Below are positions 1-9,122 of a stretch of 64,000 bases of DNA, piece by piece. The stretch comes from Scytonema sp. UIC 10036 (GTDB lineage: Bacteria > Cyanobacteriota > Cyanobacteriia > Cyanobacteriales > Nostocaceae). Below the pieces are notes generated by a model. That model searched no databases. It had not been told where the DNA came from and saw only the letters and a program-made list of their open reading frames with translations. The translations under genes were made by a program, and so were the position numbers. The stretch is taken from NCBI RefSeq assembly GCF_009725235.1, contig NZ_WJFC01000058.1:1-64000 (forward strand). Direction: 5' to 3'. Position 1 is the first letter of the stretch; every line of letters begins with the position of its first letter.

Positions 1-50
1 ACTTTTGACAAATGACTTTTGACTTTTGACAAATGACTTTTGACAAATTG
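1..50. repeat. Short tandem repeat tract (TTTTGAC / AAATGAC units)
   Basis: Degenerate 7-bp units of the forms ACTTTTG and ACAAATG follow one another from the window edge. A related ACAAATG tract lies at 22404-22440. Such short tandem repeats are common between genes in heterocystous cyanobacteria. No gene is visible here. Confidence 0.7.
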
Positions 51-163
51 TATCGAGGTACAGGCAAATATTAAATTTTTTGTCAAAAAATAATTTGTTT
101 CAAAGTTTACAAGGGATTTCTTGGAAGAAGTGAATGTATCATTCTTATCTCCCGCTCTCTTGT

Positions 164-901
164 ATGACTTATAGCCTTAGAATTGCTGATATGCCCATGA
201 CCGAACGTCCGCGTGAGCGATTGTTGACATACGGTCCCAAAGTTTTGGCTACAGCCGAGTTGATAGCAATTCTGCTAGGCACCGGTCAAGGAGCCGGAAA
301 ACTTTCTGCTGTGGGTTTAGGGCAGTACATTTTGAACGAACTGGGGAAACACCAGCGTGAGAATGAGCCTTTAACGATTTTGCGAGATGTCAGCGCCGCA
401 CAGTTAATGCAAATCCATGGTATAAAAGCTGCGAAAGCAGCAACCATTGTGGCAGCAATTGAATTGGGTAAAAGAGCATTTCTATCTCGTCCTGGAGAAA
501 AAACGATCGTTGATAGCCCAGCAGTGGCTGCTGCAGCCCTCAGCCAAGACCTAATGTGGCAAAATCAGGAGAGGTTTGCTGTTGTTCTGTTGGATGTGAA
601 AAACCGTTTGTTAGGAACGCAAGTCATTACAATTGGCACTGCAACAGAAACTTTGGCACCGCCGAGGGAAATTTTTAGAGAGACGATCAGGCAAGGAGCG
701 ACTCGGTTGATCGTAGCCCACAATCATCCATCTGGAAATCTTGAACCCAGTCAAGCCGATATTGAATTAACCCGTCAGTTACTCGTTGGGGCAAACTTAT
801 TGGGCATTCCTTTACTCGACCACCTGATTTTAGGTGATGGAACTCACCAGAGTTTGCGGGAAATTACAACTTTGTGGGAAGAATGCCCGCAGGGAGATTG
901 A
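164..901 (+). CDS. radC: RadC family (JAB/MPN+ domain) protein
   Basis: The protein belongs to the RadC/YicR family, once linked to DNA repair; its true biochemical role is unresolved. It has an N-terminal helix-hairpin-helix-like part ([18 protein letters not shown]) and a C-terminal JAB/MPN metal-binding domain with the motif AHNHPSGN followed by an Asp in ADIELTRQL. The reading frame stays open from an ATG at 134, but cyanobacterial homologues begin at the equivalent of [11 protein letters not shown], so I place the start at 164 (245 residues, normal for the family). It is the first gene of a + strand run with the TrpB-like gene 63 bp downstream. Family assignment is secure; function in the cell is not. 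Confidence 0.93.
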   Translation: MTYSLRIADMPMTERPRERLLTYGPKVLATAELIAILLGTGQGAGKLSAVGLGQYILNELGKHQRENEPLTILRDVSAAQLMQIHGIKAAKAATIVAAIELGKRAFLSRPGEKTIVDSPAVAAAALSQDLMWQNQERFAVVLLDVKNRLLGTQVITIGTATETLAPPREIFRETIRQGATRLIVAHNHPSGNLEPSQADIELTRQLLVGANLLGIPLLDHLILGDGTHQSLREITTLWEECPQGD

Positions 902-964
902 GAAAGTTTAACCTTTTTCTTGGAAAATCATAAGTGTCCTAATTTACCGATATTAACTCATCCT

Positions 965-2323
965 ATGGACACGATTAAGTACGTTCTGAGTGAAAACCAA
1001 ATGCCTACAGCCTGGTACAACATCCAGGCTGACTTGCCACAAAGTTTACCACCAGTTTTAAATCCTGGTACTGGTAAGCCAGTTACACCAGACGATTTGT
1101 TACCTCTGTTTCCCTTGGCACTGATCGAGCAAGAAGTTAGCCAACAAAGATGGATTGACATACCAGATGAAGTTCGCTCTATTTATTGTCAATGGCGACC
1201 CACTCCTCTTTACCGTGCTCGTCGTTTAGAAAAAGCTTTGGATACACCCGCGAAAATTTACTACAAGTATGAAGGTGTTAGTCCTTCTGGAAGCCACAAA
1301 CCAAACACTGCAGTTCCCCAGGCTTACTATAATAAACAAGCTGGAGTAAAAAAGCTAACCACTGAAACAGGAGCGGGACAGTGGGGATCGTCTTTAGCTT
1401 TTGCCGGTGCGCTCTTCGATCTAGAAGTTTTAGTTTACATGGTTAAGGTCAGCTACCAGCAAAAACCTTACCGCCGAGCATTAATGGAAAGCTACGGTGC
1501 GAGGGTCGTTGCTAGCCCAAGCCCTGAAACTGAAGCCGGACGCAAAATTCTGGCAGAATATCCTAATAGCACGGGTAGTCTGGGAATTGCTATCAGTGAA
1601 GCTGTAGAAGTCGCTGCTGCTGATGAATACACTAAGTATGCTTTAGGCAGTGTTCTCAATCACGTACTGCTACATCAAACTGTCACTGGGCTAGAAGCAC
1701 TGACTCAATTAGAGATGGCAGGAGATTACCCCGATATTGTCATTGGCTGCACGGGTGGCGGTAGCAACTTTGCAGGAATTACCTTTCCATTTATCGGTGC
1801 TAAACTTCGAGGAGAACGAGATATACAAGTCATTGCTGTCGAACCAGCTGCGTGTCCCTCATTAACTCGTGGCAAATACGCTTATGATTTTGGCGATACC
1901 GCCCACCTGACTCCACTCACCAAGATGCACACTTTGGGTAGCGGTTTTGTACCAGAAGGCATTCATGCTGGAGGCTTACGCTATCATGGTATGGCTCCTC
2001 TGGTAAGCCATATTGTGAATTTGGGATTAGTTCAACCGCGTGCTGAATACCAACTCGGTTGCTTTGCGGCTGGATTAACTTTTGCACGCGCAGAAGGAAT
2101 TTTGCCAGCACCAGAAGCTAACCATGCAGTCAAAGCAGCCATTGATGAGGCTTTGCGCTGCAAGTCAACTGGAGTGAGCAAGACTATTTTATTCAATCTT
2201 TGCGGTCACGGGCACTTTGATATGCAAGCTTATATCGATTATCAAGCAGGACAGCTTGTTGATACCGAATATAGTGCTTCTGAGGTGGCAATGGCGCTAG
2301 CCGGATTACCTGTAGTTGAGTAA
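965..2323 (+). CDS. trpB: Tryptophan synthase beta chain-like protein, TrpB2 type
   Basis: PLP-dependent enzyme that would condense indole with serine to tryptophan. The PLP lysine lies in GSHKPNTA, and the phosphate-binding glycine loop is CTGGGSNF. The N-terminus [20 protein letters not shown] and the length (452 residues) match the TrpB2 subgroup, which is longer than classical TrpB (about 400) and often acts without a neighbouring trpA. I start at ATG 965 because homologues begin just before the KYVL motif; an upstream TTG at 920 keeps the frame open but adds unconserved residues. No trpA lies nearby, in line with a stand-alone TrpB2. Confidence 0.92.
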   Translation: MDTIKYVLSENQMPTAWYNIQADLPQSLPPVLNPGTGKPVTPDDLLPLFPLALIEQEVSQQRWIDIPDEVRSIYCQWRPTPLYRARRLEKALDTPAKIYYKYEGVSPSGSHKPNTAVPQAYYNKQAGVKKLTTETGAGQWGSSLAFAGALFDLEVLVYMVKVSYQQKPYRRALMESYGARVVASPSPETEAGRKILAEYPNSTGSLGIAISEAVEVAAADEYTKYALGSVLNHVLLHQTVTGLEALTQLEMAGDYPDIVIGCTGGGSNFAGITFPFIGAKLRGERDIQVIAVEPAACPSLTRGKYAYDFGDTAHLTPLTKMHTLGSGFVPEGIHAGGLRYHGMAPLVSHIVNLGLVQPRAEYQLGCFAAGLTFARAEGILPAPEANHAVKAAIDEALRCKSTGVSKTILFNLCGHGHFDMQAYIDYQAGQLVDTEYSASEVAMALAGLPVVE

Positions 2324-2365
2324 GTAGTTCATTGAATTCGGGAACAGGGAACGTTTGTTGTTCCT

Positions 2366-2394
2366 CTCGTTCCCAGGTTCTACCTGGGAACGAG
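2366..2394. repeat. Perfect 13-bp inverted repeat (dispersed hairpin)
   Basis: CTCGTTCCCAGGT and its exact complement flank a 3-nt loop (TCT). It lies 43 bp after the trpB stop and has no T-run, so it is more like a dispersed cyanobacterial hairpin repeat than a classical terminator, although it could end transcription of trpB. Confidence 0.65.
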
Positions 2395-2474
2395 TTGGTA
2401 CAAGTTTTTGAATTTTTTGTGGAACTTTCTTCTGGAACTGGGCATCATAGGCAAGGTGCTTATGGAATAATAAT

Positions 2475-2723
2475 ATGTATCAATTGTTACGATGCTTTGG
2501 TTGGGCTTTAGCAACTTTTTGGGGTATGTTAGCACTCGCTAACTTTGGGACTCCGGCGATCGCAACAACTTTCATCATTTGGGCGCTTTTGTTTTTGCCT
2601 CCGCTTTACCAAAACACAAAAATGTATGACTTAAACAAGAACATTCTCTGGCGGGTTGTTATCTTTATCTTTGCTCCTGTAATGATTCCTATAATAATGT
2701 CTGTTAATGTCACATTGCCTTAA
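2475..2723 (+). CDS. Small hydrophobic membrane protein
   Basis: An 82-residue protein with two or three predicted membrane segments: residues about 8-35 (WALATFWGMLALANFG and following), about 33-48, and about 60-78 (WRVVIFIFAPVMIPIIM). No motif identifies a function. It sits between trpB and another small gene, with a 59-bp gap to the next. The hydrophobic pattern and stop spacing suggest a real gene, but I do not recognise the family. Confidence 0.55.
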   Translation: MYQLLRCFGWALATFWGMLALANFGTPAIATTFIIWALLFLPPLYQNTKMYDLNKNILWRVVIFIFAPVMIPIIMSVNVTLP

Positions 2724-2782
2724 CTTTGTCCCTAGAGAGCTTTATACTGTCCTAATTCCCCCAAATTCCTTAAAAGTGTCAC

Positions 2783-3121
2783 ATGACTGAACAAGAATTG
2801 TTGGAAGCCATGAAACTCACGATTATTGCTAGAGACTGGCAAGGTTATCTGAGTTTTCGCCGTCAGCTAATCGCTCTCAATCCCAAATTTCAAAGCAAAA
2901 TGCGGGCATTCTACGGTGAACTATCGGATACCGATTTAATTGCGTATGCAGATTACTTCGGTTTCGACCAAAAACTACCAAATCATATAAAGGAATACCT
3001 GAAAATTAAGGAAAAAGCCAAACAAGAAGAAAGGGAAAGGCTTGCACAAGAAAGAACGGCAGCCTGGGAAGCAAAAGCCAAAAGCTTGAAACCAATACTA
3101 CGCAAACCTTCTAACGATTAA
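2783..3121 (+). CDS. Conserved hypothetical protein, charged helical C-terminus
   Basis: A 112-residue soluble protein. Residues 1-70 look like a compact alpha-helical domain (MTEQELLEAMKLTIIARDWQ); residues 72-105 are a highly charged Lys/Glu/Arg helix (IKEKAKQEERERLAQERTA) that may form a coiled coil. There is no signal peptide or membrane segment. It follows the small membrane protein on the same strand. Function unknown. Confidence 0.6.
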   Translation: MTEQELLEAMKLTIIARDWQGYLSFRRQLIALNPKFQSKMRAFYGELSDTDLIAYADYFGFDQKLPNHIKEYLKIKEKAKQEERERLAQERTAAWEAKAKSLKPILRKPSND

Positions 3122-3400
3122 AAGTGGTAGAACATTAAATTAGCTGTATCTTTGTTTCCATTGCATATTAATTTATAGCAAAAAAACTTGACAAAAATAA
3201 TTTATCATGGTTAACGTGGGGAGTCGGGCTTTTAAACAGCCTTTAACGATCGCTTGGCTCGCATTTAAGATTTGGTTGATAGTTTTATATTGTGAAGCTA
3301 AATTGAGCTTTGCAAGATGAAGAAAAACTGCTGGTTGTTGCTATCAGTTGCTCGGCATGGGAACTGCATCAACTGGAAACAGATGTGAGGAGAAAAGTAT

Positions 3401-4121
3401 ATGCAGCGATTTAATGTTGAGCAATTGCTATCAAGTGCAATGAGACGGCGGCAGTTTTTAATTGGCGCAGGAGCTGTAACCGGGTTTGCGATCGCCAATC
3501 AGTTTCCCAGAAAAGTCAATGCTCAACCCAAATTTTCTACATATCCATTTAGTTTGGGTGTTGCGTCAGGAGATCCATTGCCTAAGAGCGTAATTTTATG
3601 GACGCGGCTTGCACCAGAGCCTTTGATTGAAGGAGGTGGAATGCCAAAGCAAAACGTTCCAGTGCAGTGGCAAGTTGCAACTGATGAAAAGATGCAACAA
3701 GTTGTCCGCAGTGGTACGGTAATGGCAATTCCAGAGTTTGCCCACTCCGTTCATGTTGAGGTAATGGGGCTAGAACCCAATCGCTGGTACTGGTATCAAT
3801 TCCGTGTAGGTAAGGAAGAGAGCCAAATTGGGCGCACCCGTACTGCACCAGTTCCAGGCGATTTCCTCAGCGAGCTAAATTTTGCCTTTGTGACTTGCCA
3901 AAAGTGGGAAGATGGCTTCTATTCTGCTTACCGCAACCTAGCTCAAGAAGATTTAGATTTAGTCTTCCACTTAGGTGACTACATTTACGAGTATGGTATC
4001 AATCCTGGTGGTGTACGTAATGCCTCTTTGCCAGAGCAATTTCAGCAAGAGACAACCACATTAGAACACCTTTGCTTCCTTCGTGGTTGAGAATGGTCGT
4101 CCCGGCGCTCAACCAGCATAA
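3401..4121 (+). pseudogene. phoD: PhoD-like alkaline phosphatase, internally deleted
   Basis: The N-terminal 220 residues match PhoD phosphodiesterase/phosphatase: a Tat-type leader (MRRRQFLIGAGAVTGFAIA), the PhoD N-terminal domain (PFSLGVASGDPLPKSVILWT), and the start of the metallophosphatase domain (FVTCQKWEDGFYSAY, HLGDYIYEYG). Intact PhoD proteins are about 500 residues or more. Here the match breaks after TTTLEH at about 4070, and a different frame starting at 4071 reads ASFVVENGRPGAQPA then stop at 4119-4121, which looks like the PhoD C-terminus. About 250-300 codons with most metal ligands are therefore missing and the two ends are out of frame. A good ribosome site (GAGGAGA, 3391) precedes the start, so a dead exported fragment could still be made. 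Confidence 0.82.
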
Positions 4122-4130
4122 CCTTTGAAA

Positions 4131-4164
4131 GTAGGGAGTAGGGAGTAGGGAGTAGGGAGTAGGG
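4131..4164. repeat. Heptamer tandem repeat GTAGGGA
   Basis: Four to five consecutive copies of GTAGGGA/GGGAGTA. The same unit recurs at 50190-50222. This is a typical short tandemly repeated repetitive sequence of filamentous cyanobacteria. Confidence 0.85.
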
Positions 4165-4350
4165 ATGGGCTTCTCATGGATTTTGTAAAGTAGAAAGCCA
4201 AAAACTTTAAAAATGTTTAACATAATATAGCAATCCTAAATCATTTGTGAAACGTTAGAACTTTGACTTCTTTGAGAAGTCGGAGTTCTGGACATCATGA
4301 ATTTCATCAATCAATAGGATTGCTTTTGTTAAGAGTAACTAGCGTGCATT

Positions 4351-5133
4351 ATGCTATTGAGTAGAGAAAAAACAGCATTTTACTTGAAAGATTTGGAAAC
4401 GCCAGTAGGCAAAGCTGTTAATCTTACTATTGCCGGGTTGGTTTTACTGTCATCAGGAATTTTTGTAGCGGAAACATATAATATTCCTGAGATTATTCGA
4501 TTAAACCTAGATGCAATAGATACAGTCATATTGTTCGTTTTTGTAATAGAATATTTCCTCCGTCTTTGGAGTGCAGAAAATAAGGTTCAGTATATTTTTA
4601 GTCCATACGCACTGATTGACTTAATGGCAATCTTACCTGTTTTTATAGGAACGGTGGATATTCGCTTTATCCGACTGCTAAGGTGGTTTCGGATTTTAAG
4701 ACTCATTAGGTTTATAGATAAAAAGTTTTTATTCAGTATTGATACTGAAGATGGCGTGATTTTTGCACGTATACTATTTACTCTATTTGCTATTATCTTT
4801 GTATACTCTGGCTTAATTTATCAAGTAGAACATCCCGTAAATCCAAAAGTTTTTGTAACTTTTTTGGATGCTTTTTATTTCTCTGTTGTCACCATGACAA
4901 CTGTCGGGTTTGGTGATGTAACTCCTGTATCTGAATTAGGGCGTCTGCTGACGGTATTGATGATTTTGACTGGTGTTGCTCTGATTCCTTGGCAAGTGGG
5001 CGATCTGATTAAGCGATTATTCAAAACAGCCAATCAGGTAGAAACAACTTGTTCTGGTTGTGGTCTTCGTTTCCACGATGTGGATGCTAAATTTTGTAAG
5101 AGTTGTGGAACGAAGTTGCGTAGGTTGGGTTGA
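4351..5133 (+). CDS. Voltage-gated-type potassium channel with C-terminal zinc ribbon
   Basis: A six-transmembrane cation channel of 260 residues. The voltage-sensor S4 helix carries regularly spaced arginines (RFIRLLRWFRILRLIRF, residues 105-121). The pore helix and selectivity filter are TMTTVGFGD (181-189), the K+ filter signature TVGFGD. After S6 the protein ends in a short cytoplasmic tail with CxxC...CxxC (C234, C237, C249, C252), a zinc-ribbon motif. The channel would sit in the plasma membrane and pass K+. The stop codon lies inside the left arm of a 25-bp perfect hairpin. The tail is the unusual part; it could be a metal- or redox-sensing module (inference). Confidence 0.9.
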   Translation: MLLSREKTAFYLKDLETPVGKAVNLTIAGLVLLSSGIFVAETYNIPEIIRLNLDAIDTVILFVFVIEYFLRLWSAENKVQYIFSPYALIDLMAILPVFIGTVDIRFIRLLRWFRILRLIRFIDKKFLFSIDTEDGVIFARILFTLFAIIFVYSGLIYQVEHPVNPKVFVTFLDAFYFSVVTMTTVGFGDVTPVSELGRLLTVLMILTGVALIPWQVGDLIKRLFKTANQVETTCSGCGLRFHDVDAKFCKSCGTKLRRLG

Positions 5134-5186
5134 GGAACGAAACCCAACATTGAACCCTTATTGTTGGGTTTCGTTCCTCAACCCAA
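5125..5186 (+). terminator. 25-bp perfect hairpin overlapping the channel stop codon
   Basis: The arms 5125-5149 and 5162-5186 are exact complements with a 12-nt loop. The TGA stop of the channel gene (5131-5133) lies within the left arm. There is no following T-run. A related sequence (TGAGGAACGAAAACCAACAT) occurs at 39791-39810, so this is also a dispersed repeat that may have inserted at, or been recruited as, the 3' end of the gene. Confidence 0.7.
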
Positions 5187-5385
5187 TGAGCAAAATACAT
5201 TTGGCGATTTAAGATTTACTTTATAAATAACCTCTTAATGGTATTACCTTATTTACATCCCTAAAAAATTTAGTATAGGAAATAACCTTTTTGACAATAT
5301 TGCTTGCGGTAGAAGCATGATGTTCCCTAGTAAAATTATTGTAGATTGAAAAAAGTATGAATAATTCATCTCATATACAGGGTAA

Positions 5386-6030
5386 ATGTACTCACCACGT
5401 TTCATACATTGCTTGGTGTCTATCACCGCAAGCATTGTTGCCGGAACTTTTCTACAATCCACTACTATAAATTCTGAAGGTAGTTTTACCAACGCTCGAC
5501 AATCCCAAGCTCAAAAGGTGCAGGTATTATCAGTAGAATTTCCCCAACAACAAGTTCCTATTGTGAGGTTTCCTCGTGATGTCTATCCAGAGATAAAGTT
5601 TTCAGAAATTACGCAGCCACAAATTCAAGTGCAGGCAAATAAGCACTTAACTATAATTACGATACCAACCAGTCTATTATTTGAGTGCGGTAAGCATCAC
5701 ATTGCTGAAAAAGCAGAGAAGGCATTAAATCAAGTTAGCCAAGCAATAAACAATCGGTATTCAGGCAGTTGGTTGCAAATTTTGGGGCATACTGATTCTA
5801 AAGGTAGTAGCAAGGACAATCTCCAACTCTCAGAACAGAGGGCTGTAGCCGTACAGCAGTGGTTGAGCAAACAACATCACTTAAATGTATCTATGGTTAC
5901 TACACAAGGTTATGGTGAAACTCAACCCATTGTATCAAATACGAGATTTGATTGTTTCGAGCGCGCCATTGCAAGGCAAAAGAACCGCCGTATTGAAATA
6001 GTTATTCAAAAGCTCGACCATCAGGTGTGA
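5386..6030 (+). CDS. OmpA-like peptidoglycan-binding protein
   Basis: A 214-residue exported protein. An N-terminal hydrophobic stretch (CLVSITASIVAGTFL, residues 9-23) acts as signal peptide or anchor. The C-terminal 110 residues are an OmpA-type domain: a hydrophobic start (LLFECGKHHIAEKAEKALNQ), the peptidoglycan-contact motif LGHTDSKGS followed by LSEQRAVAVQQWL, the YGETQPIVSN segment, and the closing RQKNRRIEIVI. It would bind cell-wall peptide in the periplasm. The middle (residues 45-90) is unassigned. It stands alone, with about 200-bp gaps on both sides. Confidence 0.88.
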   Translation: MYSPRFIHCLVSITASIVAGTFLQSTTINSEGSFTNARQSQAQKVQVLSVEFPQQQVPIVRFPRDVYPEIKFSEITQPQIQVQANKHLTIITIPTSLLFECGKHHIAEKAEKALNQVSQAINNRYSGSWLQILGHTDSKGSSKDNLQLSEQRAVAVQQWLSKQHHLNVSMVTTQGYGETQPIVSNTRFDCFERAIARQKNRRIEIVIQKLDHQV

Positions 6031-6307
6031 TCTATAGTGGTTCTAATTATTACCTTAAAGATTTTTTTAAATACTGGCAAAAAAGTTTACATTTTTGCAG
6101 AAATAGAGTTTAATTTACCTAACCTAAAATAAGTAATTAAATTAAAAAATATAGTATAAAAATCGTTCTACTATTTCATCAGTAAAGGTTTGAACATTTT
6201 GCATCTACTATCATCGCTAGCATAAAGGCTTCTGTGCATCTACCAGACTTTTTTCTTTGTTAACAGCTAGCAGTTAACAGTCAACTATTCGTTTGAGGTT
6301 CATTGTG

Positions 6308-9013
6308 ATGCTTCTGGCAGATGTGACAATTAATAGCACTTACAACCCACACCTTGTCTTACTTTCAATTGTCATAGCAGTTTTTGCTTCTTACACTGCT
6401 CTGGATCTTGCTAGACGGGTAAAAACAACTCAAGCAAAGGCTACACTGGCTTGGTTAATTGGCGGTGCTGTTGTTATGGGTACTGGTATCTGGTCGATGC
6501 ATTTTGTTGCCATGCTAGCTTTTAGGTTGCCAATACCAATGGTCTATAACGTATCTACTGTTATCATCTCTGTGTTACCTGCGATTGTTGCTTGTGGCAC
6601 AGCGCTTTTTCTTACCAGTTGTCAAACGTTAAGCAAGCAGCAATTGCTCGTTGGTGGGGTATTGATGGGCATTGGTATTGCGGCTATGCACTACATTGGA
6701 ATGGCGGCAATGGAAATGGATGCAACCATTGACTACAATCCTTTTTTGTTTGCACTTTCTGTCACGATCGCAATAGGTGCGTCAATCGTAGCACTGTGGA
6801 TTGTCTCTGAGCTAGGAGGACGATCTAGCAAAGGCAGTCGGTTGCCAAGAATTTTGAGTGCGCTGGTTATGGGAAGTGCGATCGCGGGAATGCATTATAC
6901 AGGAATGGCTGCTGCTTCTTTTCACTCAACAAAGGCTGTCAATGCAGTTGCAACCGAAGCCATGAACATTTCCTTCAACTGGTTGGCGCTAAGTATCGAT
7001 ATTGCTACACTTGTCATTCTTAGTTTTACTCTCTTAACTTCTCATGTAGATCAAAAACTGATCGTTCAACAAGCGATGCTCTTACAACTCCAAGAAGCTG
7101 AAGCTTTGCGCTCCCAACTCTTTACAAAAATTGCCTTCCGCATTCGGCAATCCCTAAATGTTGACGACGTCTTAAGAACCTCTGTCCGTGAAGTCCGGCA
7201 AGCACTCATGATGGATCGAGTCATTATTTATCGCTTTAATCCCGATTGGACTGGCACGATTGTTGCCGAAGCAATAACATCTGATTGGGTAAAAACTTTG
7301 GGACAGACTGTGAACGCTCCATTCCTAAAAGAGTACATAGAAATGTACAAAAATGGTCGAGTCCGAGCAACTGATAACATTTACGAAGCAGGTTTTACAG
7401 ATTGTCACAAAGAGATTTTAGAAGGATTTCAGATTAAATCAAATATAGTTGCGCCTATTGTTACCGATCGTGAGTTACTGGGTTTAATCTGCGGTCATCA
7501 ATGTTCTGGATTCCGGAAATGGCAACAACGAGAAATTGATTTGTTCCAGCAATTAGCAACTCAAATTGGTATCGCTTTAGAACAAGCCTATCTTCTCCAT
7601 AAACTACAGCAAGAACAGGAAGTTTTGAGACTGCGCGATCGCGCGATCGCCAACGCAAGCAATGCTATGGTCATTACCGATCCCCGCTTGCCTGACAATC
7701 CTATCATTTTTTGTAATCCTGCTTTTGAAAGCATAACAGGCTACTCACAACAGGAAATCATTGGTCGGAACTGTCGCTTTTTGCAAGGAGCAGAAACCGA
7801 TCCAATGGCGATCGAGCAGATACGCGAAGCCATCAGATTCGGACATGAATGTCGGGTTATAGTTCAGAATTACCGTAAAGACGGTACTTCCTTCTGGAAT
7901 GAACTGACAGTTTCTCCTGTCAGAGATACTTCAGGAAAAATTATAAATTTCATTGGGATACAGACTGACATAACTCAACGCAAGCGGGCGGAAGAAGAAT
8001 TAAGGTTGAGTCAAGAAATTCTTCAACAGAATTTATTAGAATTCATTAATGATGTTGAAGAAGTCGCTCAAGGAGATCTGACAGTTCGGGCTAAAATTAC
8101 AACTGGTGAAATTGGAATTGTATCTGATTTTTTCAATACTATTATTGCAAGCCAGAGAGACACAATTACACAGGTTAAGCAAGCAGCCCTACAGGTCACT
8201 TACTTTGTTGGAGAAAATTCCAAAGCAATTCGTAATTTAGCAGATGAAGCACTCGCACAAACCGAAGAAATTATTCGGACTTTGGATGAAGTTGAGCGAA
8301 TGAATCAATCCATTCAAGCTGTAGCAGAAAGCGCTAACCAAACCACAGAAGTTGCTCGTACAGCATTAGATATAACCGTAGCTGCGGGACAAGCAATGGA
8401 ACTAACAGTTTCTAGCATCTTAGATTTGCGACAAGTAGTTACACAAACAGCAGAAAAAGTCAAGCATTTTGGCGAATCATCCCAACAAATTTCCAAAGCA
8501 GTCACCTTGATTGAGCAAATCGCCATGCAAACGAACTTACTGTCTATAAATGCGAGTATTGAAGCGGCTCGTACTAATGATGAAACTCAGGGATTTGGGT
8601 TTGTAGCTCAAGAAATCAGTAAACTGGCAGTGCAGTCCACTCAAGCCAGCCAAGAAATTGAGATCGTAGCTCAAAACATCCAATCAGAAACCAATGAAGT
8701 TGTACGGGCAATAGAATTTGGCACAACTCGGGTTGTTGAAAGTGTTCAACTCGTGAAAAACACCAAACAAAGCTTAGAAAGGATTGTGGAAGTCTCTCAT
8801 CAAATTGACAAATTAGTACAATTAATTTCTCAAGCAACAGTGTCTCAAGCAAGAACCTCTCAAGCTGTAGCTATTCTTATGAAAGAAATTGCTCAAGCTT
8901 CAGAACGCACGGCTAATTCATCATGTATTATATCTTTGTCTTTAGAACAAACCGTAGACCTGACGCAGCAATTGCAAAATTCCGTGAGTGTATTTAAAAC
9001 TACAAGCACATAG
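6308..9013 (+). CDS. MHYT-GAF-LOV methyl-accepting chemoreceptor (candidate photoreceptor)
   Basis: A 901-residue membrane receptor. Residues 1-250 form a seven-helix MHYT sensor with three motifs, MHFVAM (about 64), MHYIGM (127) and MHYTGM (195). Next is a GAF domain (about 275-430) close to phytochrome/cyanobacteriochrome GAFs, with a Cys-His pair (DCHKEIL, Cys about 366) where bilin is bound in those proteins. Then comes a PAS domain with all LOV hallmarks: GRNCRFLQG (Cys about 489), NYRKDGTSFWN and FIGIQTD. The C-terminus is an MCP signalling hairpin (AMQTNLLSINASIEAAR). It would signal to a CheA/CheW complex. I start at ATG 6308; an in-frame TTG at 6293 is also possible. Domain calls are strong; light sensing is inference. 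Confidence 0.92.
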   Translation: MLLADVTINSTYNPHLVLLSIVIAVFASYTALDLARRVKTTQAKATLAWLIGGAVVMGTGIWSMHFVAMLAFRLPIPMVYNVSTVIISVLPAIVACGTALFLTSCQTLSKQQLLVGGVLMGIGIAAMHYIGMAAMEMDATIDYNPFLFALSVTIAIGASIVALWIVSELGGRSSKGSRLPRILSALVMGSAIAGMHYTGMAAASFHSTKAVNAVATEAMNISFNWLALSIDIATLVILSFTLLTSHVDQKLIVQQAMLLQLQEAEALRSQLFTKIAFRIRQSLNVDDVLRTSVREVRQALMMDRVIIYRFNPDWTGTIVAEAITSDWVKTLGQTVNAPFLKEYIEMYKNGRVRATDNIYEAGFTDCHKEILEGFQIKSNIVAPIVTDRELLGLICGHQCSGFRKWQQREIDLFQQLATQIGIALEQAYLLHKLQQEQEVLRLRDRAIANASNAMVITDPRLPDNPIIFCNPAFESITGYSQQEIIGRNCRFLQGAETDPMAIEQIREAIRFGHECRVIVQNYRKDGTSFWNELTVSPVRDTSGKIINFIGIQTDITQRKRAEEELRLSQEILQQNLLEFINDVEEVAQGDLTVRAKITTGEIGIVSDFFNTIIASQRDTITQVKQAALQVTYFVGENSKAIRNLADEALAQTEEIIRTLDEVERMNQSIQAVAESANQTTEVARTALDITVAAGQAMELTVSSILDLRQVVTQTAEKVKHFGESSQQISKAVTLIEQIAMQTNLLSINASIEAARTNDETQGFGFVAQEISKLAVQSTQASQEIEIVAQNIQSETNEVVRAIEFGTTRVVESVQLVKNTKQSLERIVEVSHQIDKLVQLISQATVSQARTSQAVAILMKEIAQASERTANSSCIISLSLEQTVDLTQQLQNSVSVFKTTST

Positions 9014-9122
9014 TATGGTTCTAGACTGTCAAAACTGCTGTAATGTATATTTATCTCCTCCACTGCTAATATTTCAAGTCTTTGCGGTAGTATTGCCGCA
9101 GTGCTTCTTAGAGTGTGAAAAC

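Noticed and set aside
5125..5186. Hairpin as a riboswitch or small RNA
   Set aside because: It is a simple perfect inverted repeat related to a dispersed repeat; nothing shows a ligand fold.
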